Source: Panax quinquefolius (taxonomy: Eukaryota > Streptophyta > Magnoliopsida > Apiales > Araliaceae). From it: a stretch of DNA of 64,000 bases. The notes beneath the pieces are model-generated. The model was not told where the DNA came from. It saw nothing but the letters and a program-made list of their open reading frames with translations, and made no database searches. Each line of letters begins with the position of its first letter. Within the stretch, counting starts at the first letter, position 1. The position numbers were made by a program, and so were the translations under genes. Shown one piece after another: positions 36,101 to 45,841 of this stretch. The stretch is from contig JAINUW010000599.1 in the NCBI GenBank assembly GCA_020205615.1, positions 1 through 64,000 on the forward strand, in the 5' to 3' direction.

Positions 36101-36786
36101 CTAAAAAGGTGAATTAGGGTTCCTTAATTGAATTAGGTTTCCTAATCACTTTAGACTTGTAAAGTAGACTTTATAAAGTACTAATCACCATTAAGCTTGC
36201 TAAATTAGTAATTAGGGTTTTGATCTAATAATTAGGGTTTCTAAACATTAACTAGGGTTTACCTAATTAACATTAAAAATGATAATGGTCATTAATTATA
36301 TAACACATAACTTAACAAATCTTACAGTCATATTTGACACTGTACTATAGTTTATCAATAATGCTAGGATTTTGTCTTTGTTATAATATAAGCTATTTCA
36401 CACATTAATATTACACACATATAAGACATGTTTATATTACTAAAATATAAATAATATTATATTATTATTCTCATTCCTTATTCAAAATCCGGACTTAGGG
36501 TTTTGAATTCATATCTGACATAACCTTCATAGATACCATTATTAATTAAGTTAAAATAATTAACCTAATTAATATAATAAATACATATCATAATATCCAT
36601 ATCATATATATACAATAATCATATTTTTATGGAAAGTAAATAATAAATATTTTTTATTACAACATAATTTTATTATAAGAATATAAGCTATAATGATCAA
36701 TAAATCTAAAATAAAATTATTTACATCTAATAAATAATTTTATTTATCAAATATATACATATACTTTACTTTGCACATATTTCAAC

Positions 36787-36828
<42 letters not shown>

Positions 36829-36864
36829 CATAAAATTTCTTATTGAAAATATTGGGTTATTACA
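32172..36864 (-). repeat. 5' LTR of element B (4,693 bp)
   Basis: Unusually long, AT-rich, no coding region. On the minus strand TATATATAAA at 35,787-35,796 is a likely TATA box. Upstream of it (35,995-36,260) are repeated TAGGGTTT/AACCCTAA telobox-like motifs. A (TA)n tract of about 100 bp lies at 33,018-33,117. A hairpin with 12-bp arms (ACCTATAGCGAC / GTCGCTATAGGT) lies at 34,576-34,605. Confidence 0.85.
33018..33117. repeat. (TA)n microsatellite, about 50 units
   Basis: Uninterrupted TA repeat inside the LTR of element B. Shorter TA tracts are at 29,620-29,641 and 36,789-36,826 near the other LTR edge. Confidence 0.95.
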
Positions 36865-36922
36865 GCATCAGGTGGAAAATATTGAGATGGTGGAGCTAGA
36901 TGATCCGATCTATAAAAGCTGA
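36865..36922 (+). pseudogene. Athila-like integrase of element A, last 18 codons
   Basis: After the repeated target bases GCATC the frame resumes as QVENIEMVELDDPIYKS and TGA at 36,920. Removing B and one target copy joins the two parts in frame, so B inserted into an integrase end that was still continuous. Confidence 0.85.
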
Positions 36923-38223
36923 GAAGAGAGGCATGAAGTCGAGCCAAAGACATTAAACACGAGCATCTGCTTGGGAGGCAACCCAAGATCTCAGATTTGA
37001 TTTTTCTATCCCTTTACTTTTTAGTTTTTTTATTGCATATTAGCTAGTAGTATTTTCTTCTTTGCATGATTTTCTTACATTGAGGACAATGTAAGGTTTG
37101 AGTGTGGTGGGGGGGGGGGGAGATTTAGGTTTTATTTAATGTAGGAATAATAATCCAATTTTGATGGAAAGTTGAAAAAATTCTGATTTTTTTTTTTGAA
37201 AACTTGGGTTCCATGGTTCTATTTGCCTATGTGTTCGAAGGTTAAAGTCAATGATTAAAAATTGATGCTAAAATTTAGAATTTGGTTGATGCTTAATTTG
37301 TTAATGAATGATGACAACTAAGCCATGATCCATAGTAATTGATTTGAATTGAATTTGTGATACATGAGTACTTGAATATGAGAAGCATGTTTATTTGGCT
37401 AAGTTATTTGTGGAGTTATCTATGTGCACTGATTAGAACTGTTTAACTTGCTTCTATTGTGGAGTTATCACAACTTAGAACTGTTTAACTTGCTTCTATT
37501 GTTGCAGAACCATGTGGAAAAGAAAATGATGATGAATGAAAAAAAATGATGAAAAGAAAAGAAAAAAAAATTTTGGTGATTGAAATATCTGCTTCAATGT
37601 CCATTGTGCGAAATAACTGGGTATCCAAGCCTCGGGAAGCATCGGTATTCACATTAAAAAGTGCGATGGATAAAAGTAACTTGACTAGTCAAATTTGTGG
37701 CCTTTGTTACTTGAATAAGTAAGCCTTGGGGGTGTTTCTACACCTAGCGCCCTAAGATCATCTGGTTTGGGAGTCGTTGGTGGAAAATTCGCTAATGTGT
37801 AACTCTGAAAAGCCTAAGAAAAGGAGACATTGCACATGTCAAGAAAAAAAATACGAGAAAAGCATGAAAATACATTCGTATATGCTAAAAAGAAGGTTCA
37901 CTTAAAAAGTAAGAAAAATTTGTTCTTGGTTGTGAGTCAGTGTGCACGGTTTTTGCTCCATGGTAACTAAGTTGAGTAAGTATATAGATTTTGGAAAAGT
38001 TTCTTATGTGGTTACAATTTGGTTTAATGAAATTCATTGGTGAAATAGTAAGGTTGTGCATTGTGAGTTAACTGATAAGGCATTTATTAGATTTTTTCAA
38101 ATTTAGTGTTGATAGTCATGATTTATACCTTGAAATCTTTTGACACTATGGTTGAATAAATTTTTTGGAAATCAAACTTTTGGTTTACACGAGGACATGT
38201 AAAAAGATAAGTGTGGGGGAATT
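36923..38223 (+). other. Long non-coding 3' region of element A
   Basis: It holds TTGGGAGGCAACCCAA (an imperfect hairpin near 36,972-36,987), GAGGACAATGTAA before a G-run (37,109-37,120), and a block at about 37,700-37,840 shared with element A2 (GTGGCCTTTGTTACTTGA, CACCTAGCG, GGGAGTCGTTGGT). It ends in the polypurine tract AAGTGTGGGGGAATT at 38,209-38,223. No envelope-like ORF is seen here. Confidence 0.6.
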
Positions 38224-39524
38224 TGATGAGTATGAAATATGTTATATTTTTATTCCTTAATACTTAATCTTTTGTATTTATTTTATGCCTAAATAAACTC
38301 ATTATTCTTATATTTTTATTTTAGGTACAATTGAAGGGGTTCCATGATTTTGGAAATAAATTAGAGGAGGTTTACGGGATTCCTAGAAAATCAAGGATTC
38401 AACAATTAGTACCATAAATGGATTTGGATTCACGCAGCAAGGAGTTTAAGCACATGGCAATTGTGGGATTTAATTCCAATTTCAAATCTAAATTTTGGAT
38501 TCTAGAAGACTAGTTTTTACAATTCTATTGTAATTAGGATTTCTTTTAGACTAAGATTTTTTTCCAAATTAAATTTTATTTCTTTATGAAAATTAGTGTA
38601 ATTTGTAATTCCTTTTAGGATTTGGATTTCTACTTCCCATAGGATTTAGGACTTTGTCTAGCACTATAAATAGAGGATGAGAATCAGGGTTTTATTCATT
38701 CAATAATCAACTATCATCTAATGGGGTGCAGACTCAAGAGCATGTCAGGCTATTTCTTTTCATTCAGTTCTAAAGGGAGGTAAATCCTTGTTACAAGTAA
38801 TTGATTAATTGAGTATTAATATTTATTCCTTCTTATGTGAAATTTCTTCTGATAATCTGTTTTCATTGATTGCATGCTAGTTGATCTAATTAATTTGATA
38901 TGGCCAATTGAGTTAATTTGATCATTATCATCTGCTAGATTAAGATTTGTATTACGTGTAATTGATATTTGTCTTCATCATAAGTAGCAACTTGGTAATA
39001 CTAATTGTGGACAAGCTTTTGTGTATTGCTAAGATTATCATAAAACAAGTTAAACAAATTGAGCTTATGTGTTTGTTGCTTGGATTAGCCTAATTCTCTA
39101 TTTTTTAATGCTTCTATCATATTAAATCTAGAGAGCTTGTTCTAGGTTGTATGCTAGTTAGAATTTGGTGAAGAACTTATTTCATTCAGTGAAAATCTAA
39201 GGAGAATTTAGAATAGCAGAGCTTATTGTTATCTAGGGCTAATAGTTTCATCAAAGGAAAAATAATAATAACTTGATAAATTGATTGTTGTACTTGGTGA
39301 AACTAAAGTTTTTACATATTTGGTTAATTCCATCATTAATTCTTGTTTTCTTAGTTTAAAAATAATTTTCAAAAACCCACATCTTTATTTTCTGTTGAAA
39401 TAGTAGAATAATTCTAAAACAACTTTACTCTCTGTGGGATCGATCCTTACTTGGTACTGTGCTAATTATTATAAATTGTGAAGTGAAAGTGAGGTTAATT
39501 TAGGAGTGTCAATGACAGCTCCCA
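38224..39524 (+). repeat. 3' LTR of element A (1,301 bp)
   Basis: It starts TGATGAGTATG directly after the polypurine tract, with a TATA box TATAAATAG at 38,665-38,673, and ends AGCTCCCA at 39,524. The last 121 bp match the 5' remnant at 20,732-20,852. Confidence 0.8.
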
Positions 39525-39529
39525 CTTTA

Positions 39530-40530
39530 TATTTAGAAGGATGTCATTTGGGCTATGTAATGCACCAACGACATTCCAAAGATGCATGATGGCAATCTTC
39601 TCAGATATGGTGGAAAAAGAGGTAGAAGTTTTCATGGATGACTTTTCAGTTTATTGAAATACTTTTGATAAGTATCTGGAAAATTTGGTCATGGTCTTAA
39701 AGTGGTGTGTGGAAACTAATTTGGTACTCAACTAGGAGAAATGCCACTTTATGGTTGAAGAAGGGATAATTCTTGGGCATAAAATTTCTGCTAAAGGTTT
39801 GGAGGTTAACAAGGCAAAGTTAGACACGATCGAGAATCTTCCACCGCCGAATTCAGTAAAGGGAATTTGTAATTTTCTTGGACATGCTGGGTTCTACAGA
39901 AGATTTATAAAGGATTTCTCTAAGATTGCTAAGACATTATGCAATCTTTTAGAGAAGGACGCAATGTTCAGATTTGATGACGAGTGTAAAGCAATATTTG
40001 AGCAGTTGAAAATGAAGTTGACCACAACCCCAGTGATCATCGCACCGGACTGAACTATGCCATTCGAATTAATGTGCGATGATAGCAACTCTGCAGTAGT
40101 AGCTATTTTGGGTCAACGCCGAGAGAAAATATTCCACACCATATACTATGCAAGTAAAACTCTTACGGATGCACAATTGAACTACACAATATCAAAAGAA
40201 GTTACTCACAGTAGTATATGCCTTTGACAAATTCCAGGCATATTTGATTGGGACAAAGGTAGTGGTTTACACGGATCACTTGGCAATTCGCCATTTGGTT
40301 TCAAAGAAGGATGTTAAGCCAAGACTAATCAGATGGATCCTTCTTCTTCAAGAGTTTGATTTGGAAATAAAGGATAGGAAGGGGACAGAAAATCAAGTAG
40401 CAGATCATCTATCGAGGCTGGAAAATCTGGGTAAAGATGAAGCGGATAAGAGTGTGATTAATGATTTGTTCCCAGATGAACAACTATTTAGAGTTAATTC
40501 AGAATTTCCATTGTATACGGATTTTGCCAA
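39530..40530 (+). pseudogene. Element A2 reverse transcriptase (C-terminal part) and RNase H
   Basis: Starts at RRMSFGLCNAPTTFQRCM, then the catalytic VFMDDFSVY (about 39,630), KCHFMVEEGIILGHKISAKG, FLGHAGFYRRFIKDFSKIAK. RNase H follows at about 40,060-40,420 ([53 protein letters not shown]). There are stops at 39,656, 39,733 and 40,050 (each replacing a Trp) and a one-base insertion at about 40,200. Confidence 0.85.
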
Positions 40531-40534
40531 CTAA

Positions 40535-41797
40535 TTGGTGAGAAACATCCTTCTCCCTGATCTAACAAGACAGCAGAAAAAGAAATTCCTACATGATGTC
40601 AAGTGGTACATGTGGGATGAGCCATACCTATTCAGACAGTGCGCCGACATGATGATTCGAAGGTCTGTTCCATACAGTGAAGTGAAGAATATCCTACATG
40701 AGTGTCATGCATCTGTATATGGGGGACATTATGGTAGTGAGTGGACAACAGCCAAGGTTCTTCAGTCAGGATTCGATTGGCCTACAGTGTTCAAGGATGC
40801 TCACCAGTTTGTAAAAACTTGTGACAAATACAATAGGGTGGGTAATATATCAAAGCAGAATGAGATGCCACTACAAACTATCATAGAAGTGGAAATTTTT
40901 GACGTATGGGGAATGGATTTTATGGGGTCATTTCCTCCATCTTTCAATAATCAGTATATCTTTCTTGCGGTTGATTATGTGTCAAAATGGGTTGAAGCCG
41001 TAGCACTCCCCATAAATGATGCCAAAGTGGTTCTTAAGTTCTTACATAAGAATATTTTTACAAGATTTGGCACGCCAAGAGCTATTATAAGTGATGAGGG
41101 TAGTCACTTCTGCAACAGATCGTTTACAGCTCTTTTGGCAAAATATGGGGTCAATCATCGACTGGCTACGACATATCACCCCCAAAAAAGTGGTCAAGCT
41201 GAGGTTTCGAACAGAGAGGTGAAGAAGATTTTAGAGAAAGTAGTGAACCCAAACAGAAAAGATTGGTCTCTAAAATTGGATGACGCATTATGGGCATATA
41301 GAACAACATATAAGACACCAATCGGAATGTCTCCATATCAATTGGTCTATGGAAAAGAGTGTCACCTCCTGGTGGAATTACAGCATAAAGCTTATTGGGC
41401 CATTCAGAAACTTAATTTTGACCAAGCAGCCGCAGGAGAGAAAAGATTGCTCCAATTGAACGAACTAGATGAATTTCGACTACAAGCATACGAGAATTCA
41501 AAGCTGTACAAGGAAAAGGTTAAGAAGTGGCACGATAAAAAGATCATGCAAAGACAGTTTGAACTAGGGCAATAAGTATTACTGTTCAATTCACGACTAC
41601 GGTTGTTCCCGGGAAAGCTCAAATCAAGATGGTCGGGGCCATTCACAATTAAAAGAATTTTCCCACATGGTGCCATTGAGTTATACAGTAGGAATCCATT
41701 AGAGACGTTTAAAGTCAACGGTCATCGGCTGAAGCATTACTGGGGTTTCGACATTGACAATGAAGGCACCTCAATCACACTTGTCGATGCGTCATAA
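40535..41797 (+). pseudogene. Element A2 integrase
   Basis: The main frame runs 346 codons without a stop. The zinc-binding domain has [13 protein letters not shown] and CDKYNRVGN, where the last Cys is Asn-Arg (the family has CxxC). The DDE core includes [26 protein letters not shown] and [14 protein letters not shown] stop at 41,572 (Q to TAA) precedes the C-terminal KLKSRWSGPFTIKRIFPHGA, the GPF module, which ends at 41,797. It is similar to element A's integrase but clearly a separate lineage copy. Confidence 0.88.
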
Positions 41798-42689
41798 ATA
41801 GGGAGTAATCAGGCTGAAAGACTTAAAATCAAGCGCTAATTGGGATGCAACCCAATTTTACTTTTATTCTTAGTATTTTCTTTTTATTTTTAAGCATCTT
41901 AACTAATTCGTAGTTCAAAGTATAAGTTTAGTGTGAAGTTAGTTTAAAGTATAATTTTAGTTCGAATTATTAGGTAGTCAGTTGAGTCACGCATTTTAGT
42001 AAATTCAATTTTCAATGTTCATGTTGTTATCTTAAACTTACAATGTTATGGTGTTTTAGGTACTTGGGAAGTGCATGGATATGTGATGGATGCAAAGAAT
42101 TGGAAAAATCAAGTGCAACGGCAGTGTACCCCCCCCACTGGGGCGGACTTTGCAAGAAGGAAACCCCCATCGGGGCGGAGGTCTTGACCCAATAATAGTA
42201 CACCCCCCACTGGGGCGGATATCTATAATTTATAACCCCCCCCTCCAGGGCGGGGGTACGGGATTTGAACAAAAAAATTTGGCAATTGTATGCAGTAACC
42301 CACTTTCTCCACTTCTTTTCCCTTGAAGCATAACTGATATCCACTCCTATACCCCCAATACCCACGATTTAGCCACACGAAATTCCTTTAACCCACTACA
42401 TCTCTACACTATATCTCCCCTATAAATCAAACCCTAACTACACAATACTTCCACTCCATTCCATATAAGTTCAGTCATACAAGAGTTAGAGTTCCTATAG
42501 TGCGAATTTTGATAGCCAAAAGAGAGGGGAAATTTAACAAACTTGTCAATACATTGAGGGTAAGTGGTTAGTTCTTACAATTCCTCATCACTTATCACCA
42601 TACTTGAAGTGTTATTACAAATTTAGGGGGTTTTATGAGTTGTGCACATAAAGTGTTCGACGAATTATTCAAGAGAAGTTTAGGGGTAT
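41798..42689 (+). other. Non-coding spacer of A2 with GC-rich hairpin repeats and promoter-like block
   Basis: Four units of the form CCCCCACTGGGGCGG occur at about 42,129-42,145, 42,164-42,180, 42,201-42,219 and 42,235-42,257. Each can fold as a short hairpin. A TATA-like TATAAATC lies at 42,421. The same hairpin type is in the 3' LTR at 45,427-45,477, so this block may be an LTR-derived promoter or a degenerate internal LTR. Confidence 0.55.
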
Positions 42690-43950
42690 TATGGCTAGGG
42701 TTCATCCAATTAAATACCATGGCACCAAAAATGGCTATGAAATGACAGCGAGGCAAGTGTTCTGGGTCCACACCACAGACTAGAGATTTTGACAGGAGAA
42801 AGTTTGTGAGTGCCACCGCCACCGACCGTTATGACTTTCTAGTGACGAAGGCACTAACCTCGGAGAGCGGATTTGCACCCGACAATGTAGATAGAAAAAT
42901 GATGCAACAAATTTATGAAAAAAGATGGAATAGGTTCACTGAAGAGCCGGAGCCTGCAGCTGTCATTGTGGTGAAGGAATTATATGCCAACGTGGAGGAT
43001 AAGGCCCCATTCATAGCATTTGTGAGGGGCAAGCAAGTTCCTTTCAGTGCTGATGCCGATTAATGAGTACTAACTCTTGCGAGTTCCTAGAGAGTGCCAG
43101 TATCCCTACTTGCATGATCATGATCCCGACTATGAGGCCATTTTAACTGAAATAACAAAGCCAGGCAACACATGGGTTAAGGGGCGCAAAGGGGGCACCA
43201 TCTTCCACAGCAAGGATCTGAGTCGTATGGAAAAATATGGTACGCGTTCATGTGCGCCAAGCTATTCCCATCCACACATATGACAAAGGTGACCAAGGAG
43301 AAAATACTTCTCTTATATGTCATTATCCAGGACTTTCTCATCGACGTGGGTGCCATCATCAGTTTTTCTATCTGAAGATGCCTGGGAGGACCATTTTCTG
43401 GCGGCTTACCACACCCATCTCTCATATGTGGGCTGTGCAGGCAGGCGGGAGTTAGGTGGTCTGGAGATGAGACCACACAGATACCGCTACAGACTTTGGA
43501 CACAAGAATGATCATGTGATATTCAGTGTGGCCCGGGGGCGAGTCGCACCCAAGAGAAGTCGGGTTCATATTTCCACCAACCTCGGAGGAGAAGGCTAAT
43601 GCTGAGGACACCTCTGACGACGATGAGTTCAAGGTGGATGAGACTATGGGAGAGCAAGGAACTGAGGAGATGCAACAAACAGGTGGAGATACGTTTAGCC
43701 CTCAATTTTAGAGCCTCTAGAGACAAGTGGATGGGTACAACAAAGACGCCAATAGATTGATGAGGAGACTCGCGGCCAGGCAGGACCATATGTTTGAGGC
43801 TATGAATATGTCATTTACCTCATTGAACGCGACGATCCAGAGTTTAAACCCCAACGCTCGGTTTTATACCAACACCCTGCCCTAATGCCAAGGTTCCCAC
43901 CCTCTGATTCAGATAATGAAGAGCAACATCCACCACCACCTCAAGCTTAG
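42690..43950 (+). pseudogene. Athila-type ORF downstream of integrase (putative plant transposon protein domain), broken
   Basis: Starts at MARVHPIKYHGTKNGY (42,691), shifts frame at about 42,780, and continues KFVSATATDRYDFLVTKALT, RWNRFTEEPEPAAVIVVKEL, APFIAFVRGKQVPFSADAD. Across frameshifts it goes on near 43,200-43,440 with VTKEKILLLYVI and IDVGAIIS. This pattern is what I recall of the 'putative plant transposon protein' domain often found in Athila-related elements. It occupies the envelope-like position, but no signal peptide or membrane segment is visible, so an envelope role is not supported. An acidic tail (43,590-43,700) follows. Confidence 0.6.
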
Positions 43951-44566
43951 GGGATTACAGGGAAGTCCTCGTTTATTTCATGATTTATCTTTACAATGAG
44001 GACATTGTAATTTTTAAGTTTAGGGGAGTTAGTTTAATTTTTATGTTTGCATGTTTAATTTTAGTAGTTAGATTTGCATATGTTAGTTTCATGTTTAGTT
44101 GTAGGTTCATTAGATGTTTGCATTCATGTAGTGTAATAGTTGCATAATAGAGTAGTGTTGTAAATAGTTTTTATTAGTTTTTAATCATGTTATGTTTACC
44201 ACATATAAAAAACAATAGTTAAGTATTGTGTTATCTTGCATAAGTCCAGCAGTTTGATATAGTTCAGCTTATTTTGGCCAATGAGGAGATTGGGATTAAG
44301 TAGACAAGTACAATACTGACTATTAGAACTTTGACGTAATTTTCTATTATGAATTGGATCTTTTGCCTGTTTGAAACTGGTATAATAAGGTTAGCACATT
44401 AATAACACCTATGTGGACTAATTTAGTTCAAATTGATACATAAGGGACCTCTAAAGGATAATGCTAGTTCAAATGAAAGAATGACAAGGATAGACAGTGA
44501 AGGCGAAAAATTAGGCAAGAACCTAAGTTTGGGGCAAAAAGTGGGGTATATAAGCTTCATATCTAA

Positions 44567-44597
<31 letters not shown>

Positions 44598-45230
44598 CTG
44601 TGGTATGCTTATCTAGTTTTGTGGCCTTTGTTACTTGAGTAAGTAAACCCGAGAGGATTGTCTTTACACCTAGCGTCCTAAGGTCTTAATGGTCTGGGAG
44701 TCGTTGGTCGAAAGCTCGTTAAGGTAGCATTGAAAAGCCTAAGGGAATAAGACATTGCATAGCTATGTGTATAAAAAAATGAATAAAATGGGAAATAAGA
44801 GCAAAAAGCCCCCGTCATTGAAAAATAAAGCATAAGTACCCTATTTGGACCCTTAATATTAGTAATTGTTTGATTTTAGTTGGATCTCATCTGTTTTTGA
44901 AATTCTTGAGTTTACATTGTATGATGCCTTTTAAGAGACTTGTGATGTATTAAATTTGAATTTGCATCAGCTAGCATAGATGTTGAGCACACACACACTA
45001 TACCAGTAATAACAGTTTAAGAATTGATGAATAATAAGAATTATTGATTGGTTTTGATATGAAGTATTGTTGTGTTTGCTTGATTTCTCTGAGGCTGGTT
45101 AAATAGATTTGATTCTATAATTACTGCTGGATTCGTAGGCATGTAGAATAGTTGCATTACATTGCATTGCATGTCATTTTTATTTTGTTTTGTGCTCGAG
45201 GACTAGCATGGTTTTAAGTTTGGGGGAGTT
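43951..45230 (+). other. Non-coding 3' region of A2
   Basis: It contains GAGGACATTGTAA at about 43,999, an (AAT)n tract (44,570-44,596), and a block at about 44,610-44,760 shared with element A's 3' region. The polypurine tract AAGTTTGGGGGAGTT ends at 45,230, directly before the LTR. Confidence 0.6.
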
Positions 45231-45841
45231 TGATGAGTGGGTTTTATACCTACGAATCAGCTTCTAATTCAAGCTTAAACTGTGTTAATTCTTTATTTTT
45301 ATGTTTCGTTTTACTTGTTTATTGTTGTTTTATGTTTAGGTGTGGTGGCATAGATTTGGACTTAAGAGGTGGATTCATGGTGAAACTTGGCAAGAAAAGG
45401 AGCTTAACTTGGACAAAACAGAATGGACCCCCGCTGGGGTGGACATTATAGAGTAAAAAACCTCGCCGGGGCAGGGGTACGGGAAAGGCCAGAGTCCTAT
45501 TTTGATTGTGTTGCTGCATTGGCGTGAAGGATAGTGGTTGACATAATGTGGAACTCAATTGGGTGTCAAATTATGGTGAGAATACAAGTCATAGGTTGGT
45601 TATTAACAACAACAACAACAAGGGAGATAACAACTAACAATCAATTAGCGATTTGAAGACTTATTTTGAGCAAAAGCATTGGAGGAAGGATTTGAAGGAG
45701 AATTCATGATAATTGCAGATTGAAGATAGAGAGAAGGGTGGTTCTGGATTCATTTTTTTTCTGTTGTTCAATAATTATAATTGGGATGATGTTTACTTTA
45801 ATGAATTCAGTTTTATTTTAATTATGATGAACTAATTTACC
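45231..45841 (+). repeat. 3' LTR of element A2, first part
   Basis: Starts TGATGAGTGGG after the polypurine tract. It contains the hairpin units at 45,427-45,477 and a (CAA)n run near 45,608, and is interrupted at 45,841 by element C. TTACC (45,837-45,841) is the target duplication. Confidence 0.75.

Larger units (their letters stand above)
26300..36864 (-). mobile_element. Element B: gag-only LTR retrotransposon (TR-GAG type), minus strand
   Basis: Two LTRs with identical ends (TGTGAC.CCCCCAAATTTAGG start and GGGTTATTACA end on the plus strand) lie at 26,300-29,684 and 32,172-36,864. They flank only 2.5 kb. A tRNA-iMet-type primer site next to the right LTR, gag on the minus strand and a polypurine tract next to the left LTR fix the orientation. 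No protease, reverse transcriptase, RNase H or integrase is present, so it would need proteins in trans. The target duplication is GAATC (26,295-26,299) and GCATC (36,865-36,869), one mismatch. It sits inside the integrase of element A. Confidence 0.85.
20732..39524 (+). mobile_element. Athila-like Ty3/gypsy element A, interrupted by element B
   Basis: The order on the plus strand is: 121-bp remnant of the 5' LTR (20,732-20,852), primer site (20,858), gag, protease, reverse transcriptase, RNase H, integrase, long non-coding 3' region, polypurine tract, 3' LTR (38,224-39,524). The last 121 bp of the two LTRs agree apart from a few changes. The non-chromodomain integrase, the TGGCGCCGTT primer site and the long 3' spacer fit the Athila/Tat branch. 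Element B sits inside integrase (26,300-36,864). Without B the element is about 8.2 kb. The 5' LTR was lost where it meets the Ogre/Tat LTR. Confidence 0.85.

Noticed and set aside
37109..37120. G-run as a second polypurine tract and LTR start of element A
   Set aside because: No TG...CA LTR begins after it, and the true LTR start at 38,224 follows its own purine tract and matches the A2 LTR start.
43177..43632. Minus-strand open frame of 151 codons
   Set aside because: Antisense to the Athila third ORF, whose family motifs are on the plus strand.
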